From NCBI GenBank assembly GCA_025454975.1, contig JALONK010000009.1, positions 1 through 64,000 of the forward strand: DNA of 64,000 bases, read 5' to 3'. Shown piece after piece: positions 42,687 through 53,080 of this stretch; position 1 is the stretch's first letter, and each line of letters starts with the position of its first letter. Under the pieces are notes generated by a model. It did not search any database, had not been told where the DNA came from, and saw only the letters and a program-made list of their open reading frames with translations. The DNA is from Bacteroidia bacterium (lineage in GTDB: Bacteria > Bacteroidota > Bacteroidia > UKL13-3). The position numbers and the translations under genes are program-made.

Positions 42687-45287
42687 ATGATTAAACAACG
42701 ATTTACATTTTTAGTATTATTAAACCTTGTTTATATAATAAGCGGTTGCAATTTAATTAAATTCAATCCATCCCCAAAAACGGGCGAGCAAATTGTAAAT
42801 CCTAAAGTTGAAGTTCGCGAAACAACCATAAAAACAGTACCATCATTTAAAGCTACTGAAACTAGGATAATTGATTTGGTGCACATGAAACTTGCCGTTC
42901 AGTTTAACTACGAAAAGCAACATGTTATTGGTCAGGCGTTTTTATTTATCAAGCCATACTTCTACGAGTTAAATAGTTTTGAACTTGATGCGAAAGGTTT
43001 TGATATTAAACGTGTGGCCTTAATATCAAATCAAACTGATACGCTATTATTAAAGTATGAGTATAACAAAGAAAAGTTAAAAATAACTTTAGATAAAACT
43101 TACAACAAAAGCCAAACATTTCAGGTGTTTATTGACTATGTAGCTAAACCAAATGAAATTATTACCGAAGGTGGCAATGCAATTCAAGATGATAGAGGTT
43201 TGTATTTTATTAATCCATTAGGTAAGGAGGAAGGTAAACCTCGTCAAATATGGACTCAAGGTGAAACGCAATCGAACTCATGTTGGTTTCCAACAGTTGA
43301 TATTCCAAACGAAAAAATTACCCAAGAAATTGCCATTACAGTAGATGACAAAGACATTACCTTAAGCAATGGCGAGTTGATGATGAGTAAGATAAACAGC
43401 GATGGTAAGCGAACTGATTATTGGAAACAAACAAAACCTCATGCACCTTATTTGGTGATGCTGGCAGTTGGAGAATTTGCACAAGTTAAAGACTTTTGGC
43501 GTGATAGTATTCCGGTTGATTATTATGTTGAACCGGCCTATAAACCTTATGCTAAAATGATTTTCGGCAATACTCCGGAAATGTTAGAAGTATTTAGTAG
43601 AAAGTTAGGTGTTGATTACCCTTGGGATAAATACAGCCAAATTGTGGTTAGGGATTTCGTAAGTGGAGCCATGGAAAATACCTCGGCAGTAATACATTTC
43701 GACAGGGTTCAACATGATGCACGTGAACACTTAGACCAACCTTATGAAGATATCATAGCACATGAATTGTTTCATCATTGGTTTGGTGATTTAGTAACAT
43801 GTGAAAGTTGGTCGAATCTTCCCCTTAACGAAAGTTTTGCTACCTATGGCGAATATATTTGGAATGAACATAAATATGGTCAACTGTTTGCCGACCATGA
43901 ATTTAACAGAAACTTATTTGCGTATTTAGCTTCAAAAAACAAGCATAAAGTTGAACCTATAAGATATCATTACCACAATAGAGATGAGATGTTTGACGTG
44001 GTAAGTTATCAAAAGGGGAGTTTAATTTTACATCAACTTCGAAAGATGATTGGCGATGAAGCATTTTTTTCTGCACTAAAATTGTACCTCACACGCCATG
44101 CCTTTAACACCGCCGAAATAGCAAATCTGCGCATGGCATTTGAAGAAATCACCGGGCAAGATTTACAATGGTATTTTAATCAATGGTTTTTAAAGGCCGG
44201 CCATCCTGAACTTTTTGTAAATTATTCTTATGGTGAAAACAAAAACGAAGTAACTGTAGAAGTTACTCAATTACAAGATTCTAATTATGTATATCAATTG
44301 CCGATTTTAATTGATGTATATGGTGCCGGCGGCAAAACGTCAACATCAGTTAACATCAATAAAAGTAAACAAACAATAACCATCAAACATACCTCGCCAA
44401 TCTCTTTTGTTGTATTTGATGCCGATAAGCGATTGTTAGCTAAAATTAACGAAACTCAATCGCATGAAGCTTATGCCAATATGTTGTTTGAAGCGCCTTT
44501 GTATCGTGATAAATTACTTGCACTAAATGGTTTTTGTGAAGATTTACCTGATTCGTTTAGTGCGAAGGATTTGCAAACAATTCAATTTTTGTTAAGGCAT
44601 AAAGAATGGCCGATTCGTGAATTGGGTTTGCTTGCATTTGAATCAATTGACAGTTTAAATACACAATTATTTTTAACCGATTTAAACAAAATTGCTAATT
44701 CAGATTATAAAGCAAGTAATAGGGCATTAGCCATAAAAGCATTGCAAGAGTACAATGCCATTCAGTTTTCTAATGTATTCGAACAAAAACTTAACGACTC
44801 TGCATATTCAGTTGTGAAAGCAAGTATTCAAGCACTTGGAGCAGTAAATCCACAATATGCTATTGAAAAAACCAAATCACTTCGTACCATAAAAAATGGT
44901 GGTGTACAGCTTGCTATTGTAAAGCTTATTGTAACAGCTTCAAACAATGATGAAAATGAATATTTCAGTACCATCTTAGGTAAATATGGTTTTACTAATT
45001 ATGCTATTATTGCCGAGTTCGGCAGATATATAATGAAATCAAACAAAGCTATTCAATTTAAAGGCGCAAAGGTTTTTGCTTCTTATTTCCCGAAGGCCGA
45101 TAAAAACTCGAAAGTGGTTTTAACACAGCAGGTAAAATTATTGGTTCAGGATTTAAACAATAAAAAAGAAAATTTAATAGCGCCATTTAAACAGCAAAAT
45201 AATCAAACACAATTACCCGAGCAGGTTTCAGCGGAGGTTAAAGTGATTGATGAATTAATTGCTGCATTTAAAAATAGTGTGCAATAG
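42687..45287 (+). CDS. M1 family metallopeptidase (aminopeptidase N-like) lipoprotein
   Basis: An 866-residue zinc aminopeptidase. A lipoprotein signal ends at C21 (IISGC), so it is tethered to the envelope. The N-terminal saddle domain covers about 60-270, and the catalytic domain carries the GAMEN substrate-binding loop (327-331), the zinc motif HELFHH (H359, E360, H363) and the third ligand E382 in NESFA. A C-terminal helical region with HEAT-like repeats spans about 600-860. All catalytic residues are present. An HD hydrolase gene starts 3 bases after its stop, so they share a transcript. Confidence 0.95.
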   Translation: MIKQRFTFLVLLNLVYIISGCNLIKFNPSPKTGEQIVNPKVEVRETTIKTVPSFKATETRIIDLVHMKLAVQFNYEKQHVIGQAFLFIKPYFYELNSFELDAKGFDIKRVALISNQTDTLLLKYEYNKEKLKITLDKTYNKSQTFQVFIDYVAKPNEIITEGGNAIQDDRGLYFINPLGKEEGKPRQIWTQGETQSNSCWFPTVDIPNEKITQEIAITVDDKDITLSNGELMMSKINSDGKRTDYWKQTKPHAPYLVMLAVGEFAQVKDFWRDSIPVDYYVEPAYKPYAKMIFGNTPEMLEVFSRKLGVDYPWDKYSQIVVRDFVSGAMENTSAVIHFDRVQHDAREHLDQPYEDIIAHELFHHWFGDLVTCESWSNLPLNESFATYGEYIWNEHKYGQLFADHEFNRNLFAYLASKNKHKVEPIRYHYHNRDEMFDVVSYQKGSLILHQLRKMIGDEAFFSALKLYLTRHAFNTAEIANLRMAFEEITGQDLQWYFNQWFLKAGHPELFVNYSYGENKNEVTVEVTQLQDSNYVYQLPILIDVYGAGGKTSTSVNINKSKQTITIKHTSPISFVVFDADKRLLAKINETQSHEAYANMLFEAPLYRDKLLALNGFCEDLPDSFSAKDLQTIQFLLRHKEWPIRELGLLAFESIDSLNTQLFLTDLNKIANSDYKASNRALAIKALQEYNAIQFSNVFEQKLNDSAYSVVKASIQALGAVNPQYAIEKTKSLRTIKNGGVQLAIVKLIVTASNNDENEYFSTILGKYGFTNYAIIAEFGRYIMKSNKAIQFKGAKVFASYFPKADKNSKVVLTQQVKLLVQDLNNKKENLIAPFKQQNNQTQLPEQVSAEVKVIDELIAAFKNSVQ

Positions 45288-45290
45288 CTT

Positions 45291-45986
45291 ATGGTAACAA
45301 ATAATGAAACACTCATTAATGCCACTATAAATTATGTAAAGCAGGTACTAAATGGAGCTGAGGCAGGTCATGATTGGTGGCATGTACAACGCGTTCATCG
45401 CATGGCTAAAGCAATTGCAACAAAAGAAGGAGCAAATGTTTTGGTAGTTGAATTAGCCGCACTTCTGCATGATATCGCAGATGCAAAATTTCATCAAGGA
45501 GACGAAAAAATTGGTCAGGAAATGGCCGCTTCTTTTCTTCATCAGATGCATGTGGATGAAACCATAATTAATGATGTTATGCATGTTATTCAACATATTT
45601 CTTTTAGAAAAACTTTTGAGTCTAATCAAACAGAAATTAGTTTGGCCTGCAAAATTGTGAGTGATGCAGATAAGCTGGATGCCATTGGTGCTATAGGTAT
45701 TGCCCGAACTTTTAACTACGGTGGATATAAGAATCGTGCAATTTATGATCCCTCTGTTCAACCTCAAAAATACTCATCTGCATTAACTTATGTAAATAGT
45801 TCTTCGCCTACCATTAATCACTTTTATGAAAAACTTTTGTTGATTAAAGATATGATGTGGACTTCAACCGGAAAGGAATTGGCGATAAAACGACATGCGT
45901 TTATGGAGCAGTTTTTAAAACACTTTTATGAAGAATGGGATTTTACTGAACAGGAATTAACTCATAATCCTCCAACTTTAAAATAA
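45291..45986 (+). CDS. HD-domain phosphohydrolase
   Basis: A 231-residue protein of the YedJ-like HD superfamily. Metal ligands are visible: H31 in DWWHVQRVH, the H60-D61 pair in ALLHDIADAKF, and an Asp in the distal SDADKLDAIG motif near 120-130. Substrate is unknown; nucleotides or phosphorylated metabolites are likely. It is co-transcribed with the M1 peptidase. Its last 44 bases overlap the coding end of the convergent binding-protein-like gene on the minus strand. Confidence 0.92.
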   Translation: MVTNNETLINATINYVKQVLNGAEAGHDWWHVQRVHRMAKAIATKEGANVLVVELAALLHDIADAKFHQGDEKIGQEMAASFLHQMHVDETIINDVMHVIQHISFRKTFESNQTEISLACKIVSDADKLDAIGAIGIARTFNYGGYKNRAIYDPSVQPQKYSSALTYVNSSSPTINHFYEKLLLIKDMMWTSTGKELAIKRHAFMEQFLKHFYEEWDFTEQELTHNPPTLK

Positions 45987-47061
45987 AGAGGTAGTTGTTT
46001 AAATAATATCCATTCTTGTTTTTTTCAAAAAGAAAAACACTTCCTGTTCCCAACCATTTCTTTTGGCCGATTACCTCCATTATCTTTTTTCCTTGAGTTG
46101 CCAACGCATTTCCAAACAACAACATTTGATCATAACCTCTAAAGGCTGCTTCACTTGGTTCTGTAAAATATTTTTCACGATAGGCTGCTATAAATTGCTT
46201 CACTTCCTCACGTTTGTAGTCAACATAAAATGGGCTTACCAATCGAAGGTTACAACGCATAAACAACGCATAGTCCGGATTTTTAAAATCTAACCATTGC
46301 ATTAATCCATAAGTATGTAAACCTTTAACAGTTGAAGTATCTTTAATTGTTCTTAATACCTTATTTACACTTGTTTCGGTTGCAGTAGCAATAATGATGT
46401 GGTTGTTTGAGGTGCTTGATTTATACAGTTGCAAATCTAAAGCACTATTGTATTCAAGTAAGGTGATTTTATTCTTTTTGTCGGCTACTAATCCTTTAAA
46501 TCCTTCATGAATACTTTTGCCAATAACACTTTTATCAGCCACTACAATTATGGCTGCCTGAGGATCTATTGAATAAATATGCTTTAATAAGATGCCGGCA
46601 TAACTTGACAAGTCGGGGTTAGCCGATAACCAAAAATTGTGTTCAATTTTGTTTTTCGAAAAGGTCATTAACGGCGATACGTGGTAAACTTCATTCTTTT
46701 TTGCAAACGTCGAAACTACTTTGTTTCCACCTTGTCTAACCGGACCAATAATCAGTTCACTTTCCTTAAACAATTGTTTTTGGGTTATTCTTACCGTTGT
46801 ATTGCTGTCGTTTTCGGTGTCAAAAACACTTACCCTCACACTTAATTTCATTTTTTCGAATGAGTCGAGCGCAATAGTAGCACCTTGATAATACTCACGT
46901 GAGAGGTTACCTAATTCAGCATTTTCATGATTGGGATTACTGATAATCTGTTTGCTACAAAATGGAAGTAAAATACTTATGTTGGCTGCCTTTTTTTGTT
47001 GGGCAGTTGCGGCCAATGTGAGTATGAAACTTAGCAACAATAACGATAACTTATTTATCAT
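45943..47061 (-). CDS. Exported periplasmic-binding-protein-like (PBP1 fold) protein
   Basis: A 372-residue protein. I start at ATG 47061, which gives a clear signal peptide (INKLSLLLLSFILTLAATAQ region) whereas the frame open up to 47163 has a non-signal N terminus and would overlap the next gene. The mature protein begins with a strand ISILLPFCS and shows two Rossmann-like halves with YYQGATIALDSFE, ELIIGPVRQGGNKVV, and a late EPSEAAFRGYDQMLLFG hinge motif, as in amino-acid-binding or LysM-linked PBP1 proteins. No LysM or transporter gene is attached. Context is an OM/envelope gene block. Ligand unknown. The 3' end overlaps the HD gene by 44 bases. Confidence 0.82.
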   Translation of the reverse strand: MINKLSLLLLSFILTLAATAQQKKAANISILLPFCSKQIISNPNHENAELGNLSREYYQGATIALDSFEKMKLSVRVSVFDTENDSNTTVRITQKQLFKESELIIGPVRQGGNKVVSTFAKKNEVYHVSPLMTFSKNKIEHNFWLSANPDLSSYAGILLKHIYSIDPQAAIIVVADKSVIGKSIHEGFKGLVADKKNKITLLEYNSALDLQLYKSSTSNNHIIIATATETSVNKVLRTIKDTSTVKGLHTYGLMQWLDFKNPDYALFMRCNLRLVSPFYVDYKREEVKQFIAAYREKYFTEPSEAAFRGYDQMLLFGNALATQGKKIMEVIGQKKWLGTGSVFLFEKNKNGYYLNNYLFILKLEDYELIPVQ

Positions 47062-47125
47062 ATATGCAAGTATACAGTAATTATTCCGAATAGAGGAGGA
47101 TAACTCCGTACAAATCAAAAGATTA

Positions 47126-48262
47126 TTAACGTGCTGTATAAATCCAAGCTTCCGGATTAACATTTTTTTGGATGCTATCCATTAAAGCCACGGCCTCTTC
47201 ATAGGTTGCTACTCGTTGATAGCTTACCCGGTTGCAATTAATTTTTTCATTTAACAACAATTCGGCTTTAAATCCTTTAGCTTTAAGTTCTTCATAAAAG
47301 CGCTCGGCATTTTTAGCTTTACAAAATACACCTCCGATTATGTAATATCCTTTGGCTGTTTTGGCTGAAGTTTGAATTGGCAATTCAGGTGCTGCAGCCG
47401 GATTATTTACCAGGTTTTCCTCTGAATGAACTTCTTCAAACGTTGATAATACCAAGGCTAAGTTTTTTACATTATATTCAACGAAATCAGGTTCAACAAT
47501 AGGTGTGGTATCAATAGTTACAGGTGTGGTAATTTCTTCCTTTACTTCCGGCGCTGGAATGGTTTCCACAGGTGTAGCAGCCTGGTTTTGCTTTGAAAAT
47601 AAGGAATCGAACCACGAATGAATACCGGTAGTATTAATTTCAATTCCACCGTTGTTTTGCGACTGATTTAAGTACAAATAGCCGTTAATGCCAAGCATAG
47701 CAATCAAGGCAAGTGTTAATACTTTTAACCCGGTATATTTTGCCCTGTTAAATTTTCTTGGCTTAGTAACTATCGTTCGATCTTTAAAAATACGGGTAGC
47801 TGTAGAAATTGATTTTTGTTCGCCTCCCGGTTTGGCTTGCAAAGGAAACAATCCAAAGCTACCATAATAAAAGTTGTTTTGCTTATCCGGTAGAAATACG
47901 TAGTTGGCTTCTGCATTTAACCGGAATGTGCCAAAATGGTCAATTTCAATTTGTTTTTTTTGAGTTAATTCTTCCTGTAATTTCAGCACTAATGAATTAA
48001 TATACTCAATAGCTTCGGTGTACGAAATGTTTAACTCAAGCGAAACATTAAGTGCAAGCAGTCCATCGTTTACTTTTAGGTTTTGGTTAAACATCACCCG
48101 TTTACCAGGTGGTAAAACAATATGGCTAACTTGGTCTATTTTGGCCGACTCTTTATTACAAACAAATCCTCCAAATTGAGGTACAATAACACAATCATGC
48201 TTAAACAGCAGCGACTTAATTGTACTCCAAACAGGATCAGATGTAATTTTTTGCACCATCAT
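47126..48262 (-). CDS. CCDC81-like HU domain + membrane helix + SPOR domain protein
   Basis: A 378-residue three-part protein. An N-terminal HU-superfamily pair of domains (about 8-140) of the bacterial CCDC81-like type begins VWSTIKSLLFKHDCVIVPQFG, shortened here, with the IDHFGTF element at 107-113. A single membrane helix at 178-198 places the N terminus in the cytoplasm. A variable linker (200-300) leads to a periplasmic SPOR domain at about 302-378 (GYYIIGGVFCKAKNAERFYEEL, shortened, and YQRVATYEEA), which binds denuded glycan strands at division sites. This links a DNA/protein-binding-like HU fold to the septal wall. Confidence 0.9.
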   Translation of the reverse strand: MMVQKITSDPVWSTIKSLLFKHDCVIVPQFGGFVCNKESAKIDQVSHIVLPPGKRVMFNQNLKVNDGLLALNVSLELNISYTEAIEYINSLVLKLQEELTQKKQIEIDHFGTFRLNAEANYVFLPDKQNNFYYGSFGLFPLQAKPGGEQKSISTATRIFKDRTIVTKPRKFNRAKYTGLKVLTLALIAMLGINGYLYLNQSQNNGGIEINTTGIHSWFDSLFSKQNQAATPVETIPAPEVKEEITTPVTIDTTPIVEPDFVEYNVKNLALVLSTFEEVHSEENLVNNPAAAPELPIQTSAKTAKGYYIIGGVFCKAKNAERFYEELKAKGFKAELLLNEKINCNRVSYQRVATYEEAVALMDSIQKNVNPEAWIYTAR

Positions 48263-48335
48263 AAGAAGTGCAAAATAATGTCCTGTTACGAGTTAATCAA
48301 ATATAAAACCCGATTCTATTACAAAATCAAATCTA

Positions 48336-49988
48336 TCAGAATGTTATGGTTAATCCTGCCAAAACATTAAATCCGAAAACAGGGAAATTGTTCCACCGTT
48401 GATATTGGTTATTGGTGATATTATTGAATTGAATGAATAAGCCGGTATTTTTATTGTATTTGTATGATAAACCAACGTTTACATCAGCAAATGCCGGCAA
48501 ATTTTCTTGTTTATCAGATGGTAAAGTAATCATGCTACGTTTGTTCATGGTATAAATATCACCTTTCAACAAAAACTTATTACCAATATTATACAACAAG
48601 GCTGTTCGCGTTGTAAATGTTGGCATACTAAAAGGTTTTTCAACGCTTTCAACGTTATATCCAGTGTAGTTTAGGATAAATTGTAAATGAAATTTATCAC
48701 CAAATTCATGATTCAATTCCGCTTTTATAATGGTAACCCTGATGGTAGAAGTATCAAATAAAATACGTTGCCCCAAGGTTGTTGAATCCAAGGCATAAAA
48801 CATCATGTTTTGTATTTGCGCACTTCCGGCTTGGATACTAAATCCTGTTTGTCCACTAATTTCACCTCTTAATCCTGCGTAAAACTCAAATTTATTGTTG
48901 GTATTCGCTAGAGTCCATGCAGATGTGAATGGGTTTTCCTGAAACACCCTTCTGTTGGTTAATGGTTGGTAATTACCGGTTAAGCCACCATAAAAAGTTA
49001 AGGCTTTAGGAATTAGTTGTATAGCTGCTTCAACATTTGGATAAACAAAAAAGTTAGTTGTATTGCTGTCATTAAACAAAGTAGCATTCAATCCTAGTCT
49101 TAAATACGCATTGTTAGAAAACGATAATGTGTATTGTGGGTTTAATTGAATAAATAATCGGTTATAATTGAATGCTTCATTTTCAACGGTATTGGTATGC
49201 ACCATTATTTTCACTTGAAGAGGATTTCCTTGAAGTCGTTTGGTAAATAATCCGCTTAACTGAAAATCATTTTCTATATTTTTTTTATTGTCTACAAAAT
49301 TGTAGAAATGTGCTGATAGGTCGTACCTTAATTTGCTTGTATCTTTGGTAATATTGCTGTATCCCGCTGATAAGTCGAGGGCAGCATATTGCCTCCTCAT
49401 GTTGTTATCAGATACCACTCTTTCAGTTTGTGGAAATCCATACAAATGAATTACGTTTCTATTAAAAGCAACATCTACATTTACCACGCCTTTGGGAAGA
49501 AATCTTTTGCCCCAAAGTTTTAAACTATTATCGGAAAAATCCCGATTTAATTTACCTGATGGATTAGCACTAAAATGTCGGATGTAAACTCCGGCTTGTG
49601 AGGTTTTGTTTCTTGTGGTATGAACATAAGCTTCTAATAATGGACTGTTATAATTACCATATCCGATTTTAAAAAAGTTAGATTTCAATTTCGATAATAC
49701 TGCAGTACCCATGGCTAAAGGCTTAATGGTGTATATGGTTGAAGGGGCATTTAACCTTACCGAAGGCAGTGTGTATTCGAGTTTAGGTGCTTTAACTTCC
49801 GGTACTTCCGGATTTGGGTTGCTGGGTATTTTTATAATGTCGGCTAAAATCGGTTTGAAATCTTTGATTACGTCAAAATCACCCGTGCGTAAAGTGTCTT
49901 GTGCCTTTGCCGAATATGTAGAAATAACCATCAGCATCAAGTAAATCAAGATATATTTGATATTAATATTTTTCATTTTCGGTAGCAT
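48336..49988 (-). CDS. TonB-dependent-receptor-like outer-membrane beta-barrel protein without plug
   Basis: A 550-residue exported barrel. A signal peptide is followed by a short periplasmic segment (about 30-85, Pro-rich, ending in a strand with TIYTIKPLAMG) and then by about 14 predicted transmembrane strands, to the C-terminal end VLAGLTITF, where the final Phe is the usual BAM signal. There is no plug domain, so it is not a normal receptor. The ATG overlaps the upstream TPR gene stop by one base (TAATG); a second ATG at 49976 is possible. It is transcribed with the TPR protein and may act with it in OM assembly or transport. Confidence 0.82.
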   Translation of the reverse strand: MLPKMKNINIKYILIYLMLMVISTYSAKAQDTLRTGDFDVIKDFKPILADIIKIPSNPNPEVPEVKAPKLEYTLPSVRLNAPSTIYTIKPLAMGTAVLSKLKSNFFKIGYGNYNSPLLEAYVHTTRNKTSQAGVYIRHFSANPSGKLNRDFSDNSLKLWGKRFLPKGVVNVDVAFNRNVIHLYGFPQTERVVSDNNMRRQYAALDLSAGYSNITKDTSKLRYDLSAHFYNFVDNKKNIENDFQLSGLFTKRLQGNPLQVKIMVHTNTVENEAFNYNRLFIQLNPQYTLSFSNNAYLRLGLNATLFNDSNTTNFFVYPNVEAAIQLIPKALTFYGGLTGNYQPLTNRRVFQENPFTSAWTLANTNNKFEFYAGLRGEISGQTGFSIQAGSAQIQNMMFYALDSTTLGQRILFDTSTIRVTIIKAELNHEFGDKFHLQFILNYTGYNVESVEKPFSMPTFTTRTALLYNIGNKFLLKGDIYTMNKRSMITLPSDKQENLPAFADVNVGLSYKYNKNTGLFIQFNNITNNQYQRWNNFPVFGFNVLAGLTITF

Positions 49989-52900
49989 TATAATTTTTGA
50001 ATTTCTTTTTCAGGTTTAGGTTGAGTTTTAACCTTATTGTTTTCCTCTTCCGCAATAATTAGTTTTAATTTATCGGCAGCCTGACTCTTAATTGAGCCCT
50101 CTTCAGCGTTTTCAATTACACTTTGCAAAGTAGCTTTAGCTTGAAAATAATCTTTTTGTGCCGTATATAAATCGGCTAATAACAAGAAAGATTTTTCATA
50201 CCATAAATCGTAAGAGGCAAACTTTTCTGCTATTTCAAAAATTGATTTCTTGGCATTTACGTAATCCTTATTTCTAAATTGAATAAATGCCATATTATAT
50301 TTTGCTTCAGCGGCATAACTATTTTTGGTTTCTTTTAATAAATATTGCCAACCAATTGCAGCACTGTCAAATTTTTCCTGCTGCATGTAAAATCTTGATA
50401 TAATTAAATTAGCATCTAACAACCCATCTTTAGTGGTAAGTCCGGAATTAACATATTTAAATGAATAAATCGCTGCCGAGTCTACCGGCATAATTAGCAT
50501 TGAAGTTTTTAACATACCGGTTACGGCAACTTGCATATTGTCCCTTCCACCGGCAATTCGCTCTAATGCACTATAAAATTCAAATGATTTTTTCCAGTTC
50601 TTTTTATTGTAATACAATACGGCCGTTTGTCGCGTTGCCCTTTCAGTAAATTCATTTCTATTTTGTAAGGCAACATATTCGTAGGCCGTTAATGCTTCAT
50701 CAAAATTCTTTAATTTAAAATCGCATTCGGCTTTATAATAATTAGCTTTTAAGAAAAAGTAACCACCATTAAAACGATTAATATATTGCCCCATGAGTTT
50801 CGAAGCTTTAGTGCAATCACCATTTTTATATTGGTTGAAGGCTGCTTCATAGGTTATTGAATCTTGGTAAGATGGCGAGATAGATTTACAATTGGTTTCT
50901 TTTATATACTCAAGATAAGCATCTAAATCACCTTTATTAATATAAATTTTTTCAACCAACTCTAGTGCATTTTTGGCTTCTTCCGTATTACAATATTGAG
51001 TTGATAACACTTTAAAGGTAGCTAATGCTTCATCTTCTTGTTTATTGTTATAGTATGATAAACCTTTATATTGGATTGCTCTTTTGATGTAGGCACTGCG
51101 TGGGTAATTTTTTATGATGTTATCAAATCCATCTACGGCAGCACTGTAATTTTCTGTTTGCAATTCAACATAAGCAATTTCAAAAACAGCATCATCAATA
51201 TAAGGAGATTTTTTATACTCATTCACCAATCTTTTTAAAGTATTGATTTTATCCTCATTTTTAGCCAATACCCCATATATCATAGCTTTTTGATATAACG
51301 CATAATCACTTCCATTTAATTTTTTATTCACTATCATATCATAATGATCAATAGCACGGAAGTATTCTTTTGAAACAAAATAACAATCTGCAACACGTAA
51401 AGCAGCATCTGTGTATAGTTCGGGAGTGTTAATGGCGTGACTGGTTTCCAAAAATTTTTTAAATTGTAATACAGCTTGATTAAACTCTTCCTGTTTTATA
51501 TTACAATATCCTAAATTATAATATGCAAGGGCATAAAAACGAGTGAATTTGATATCATTTTCGAAACTCAAAAATGTATTATAAAGTTTAGCAGATTCGC
51601 TAAAACGGCTTTGTTTGTAGGCAATTTCTCCTAGCCAAAAATGGGATTGTGCATATAATTTTTTATCAAAATCAAATACCTGCGATTTTTTAAAATAGGT
51701 TTCGGCACCATTAAAATCATTGTTTATATAAAGTTCCTCGGCGTAATAATATAATACCCGCTGATATGCTTCTTGGTTTGATTGTGTTTGTTTTTTTATA
51801 CTTTCAATTACAGTTATGGCTTGTTTGTAATTTCTGGTGCTCATTAATAAATCACCTAAAACACTTCGCGCGTCATCAATATAGTTGCTTTCAGGAAATT
51901 CATTTACAAACTTTACTAATTCTTTTAAAGCATCGGCATGGTTAAGTTCATAGCTAATTTTAGCAAAATTAAATAAGGCAAGTTCAGTTATTTCTCTATC
52001 AAATTTTAATTTATATGCGCGTTCAAACGCAGTTCGTGCCGATGTTTTTTTGTCTGATTTAATATAACATTCAGCAAGGTGATATAATGCAAATTGTGCC
52101 GTTGTATCGGCCTTATCAGTTATTCTGCTAAATTGTTCAATGGCTTTTTCATATGTTCCGGTTTGAAAATAAGCATATCCAACCCTGTATATATCAGCCG
52201 AATTTAATGGGATTGGCGGATTAGTATTATAATTGATTAGGTAGGGAAGTGCTTTAGCAAATTGTTGCAGGTTAAAGTAACTTTGACCAATAATTCCGGC
52301 AACATCATCTGCCACATCTTTATTAGTTATGCTGTCGCTTAAGGTTATTACCTTTTCATATTGTTTTCTTGCAAAGTAAATTTGAGCAATGTACACCTGC
52401 GATAATGGTCCGAATGATTTAGATTGTTTAATTTTTTCAAAATGAGCAAGAGCTTCGTCATACTTAAGTTCCTTATATACAACATAACCGTAATAATAGT
52501 TGGCCGGTTCGAAGTATTTATTCTTTTTATCTTTAATGTATTGAAATGAAAGTTTGCTTCCTTTAAAGTCATCTGTTTTAAAGTAACAATAGCCTTTTAT
52601 AAACCAATATTCATCTGCCTCTTCCTGTGTAAGGTTTATGGCTTCAACTTGATTTAAATACTGAATGGCTCTTTTATTATCCTTATTGCGATAAAAAAAT
52701 CGGCCCAACTGAAACAAGGCCAATTTAGCTTTAGGATGATCAGGGTATTTGTCGTTTATTTCAGTTAAAAGTGCAATGGCATCTGCATTAAACAACTCCA
52801 TGGCACATACAGCGGAATAATATTGAGCATTTATGCTGTTTTCTCTTTCTGTGCTCACTTTCAGAAATTCATTAAATAATTGTTGAGCAGGTGCATATTT

Positions 52901-53032
52901 TTCGTCTAAATACAACTCGTATGCATCACGATATAACTTTTGCTCAACTGCGTGCTGGGCAGTTTTTTGCCCCTGTGCAACAGGCAACAAAAAGCACAAC
53001 AGGCTAATGGCACCAATAAACTTTAGCTTCAT
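49988..53032 (-). CDS. Large exported TPR-repeat protein
   Basis: A 1,014-residue protein with a signal peptide (1-21, MKLKFIGAISLLCFLLPVAQG, shortened here) followed by about 20-24 TPR-like helical pairs to near residue 980. Typical TPR residues recur, for example A-LYHLAECYIKSDK, ALAYYNLGYCNIKQEEFNQA and YYKAECDFKLKNFDEALTAYEYV as separate helices. The tail is basic and Glu/Lys-rich. In Bacteroidota such long TPR proteins, similar to YbgF/BamD-type, organise multi-protein complexes at the outer membrane. It shares an operon with the plugless barrel. Partner identity is inference. Confidence 0.87.
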   Translation of the reverse strand: MKLKFIGAISLLCFLLPVAQGQKTAQHAVEQKLYRDAYELYLDEKYAPAQQLFNEFLKVSTERENSINAQYYSAVCAMELFNADAIALLTEINDKYPDHPKAKLALFQLGRFFYRNKDNKRAIQYLNQVEAINLTQEEADEYWFIKGYCYFKTDDFKGSKLSFQYIKDKKNKYFEPANYYYGYVVYKELKYDEALAHFEKIKQSKSFGPLSQVYIAQIYFARKQYEKVITLSDSITNKDVADDVAGIIGQSYFNLQQFAKALPYLINYNTNPPIPLNSADIYRVGYAYFQTGTYEKAIEQFSRITDKADTTAQFALYHLAECYIKSDKKTSARTAFERAYKLKFDREITELALFNFAKISYELNHADALKELVKFVNEFPESNYIDDARSVLGDLLMSTRNYKQAITVIESIKKQTQSNQEAYQRVLYYYAEELYINNDFNGAETYFKKSQVFDFDKKLYAQSHFWLGEIAYKQSRFSESAKLYNTFLSFENDIKFTRFYALAYYNLGYCNIKQEEFNQAVLQFKKFLETSHAINTPELYTDAALRVADCYFVSKEYFRAIDHYDMIVNKKLNGSDYALYQKAMIYGVLAKNEDKINTLKRLVNEYKKSPYIDDAVFEIAYVELQTENYSAAVDGFDNIIKNYPRSAYIKRAIQYKGLSYYNNKQEDEALATFKVLSTQYCNTEEAKNALELVEKIYINKGDLDAYLEYIKETNCKSISPSYQDSITYEAAFNQYKNGDCTKASKLMGQYINRFNGGYFFLKANYYKAECDFKLKNFDEALTAYEYVALQNRNEFTERATRQTAVLYYNKKNWKKSFEFYSALERIAGGRDNMQVAVTGMLKTSMLIMPVDSAAIYSFKYVNSGLTTKDGLLDANLIISRFYMQQEKFDSAAIGWQYLLKETKNSYAAEAKYNMAFIQFRNKDYVNAKKSIFEIAEKFASYDLWYEKSFLLLADLYTAQKDYFQAKATLQSVIENAEEGSIKSQAADKLKLIIAEEENNKVKTQPKPEKEIQKL

Positions 53033-53080
53033 AAAAAGTTTTTCTTTTTAACAACGTCGAAGCTAAAGCTACGCTACATT

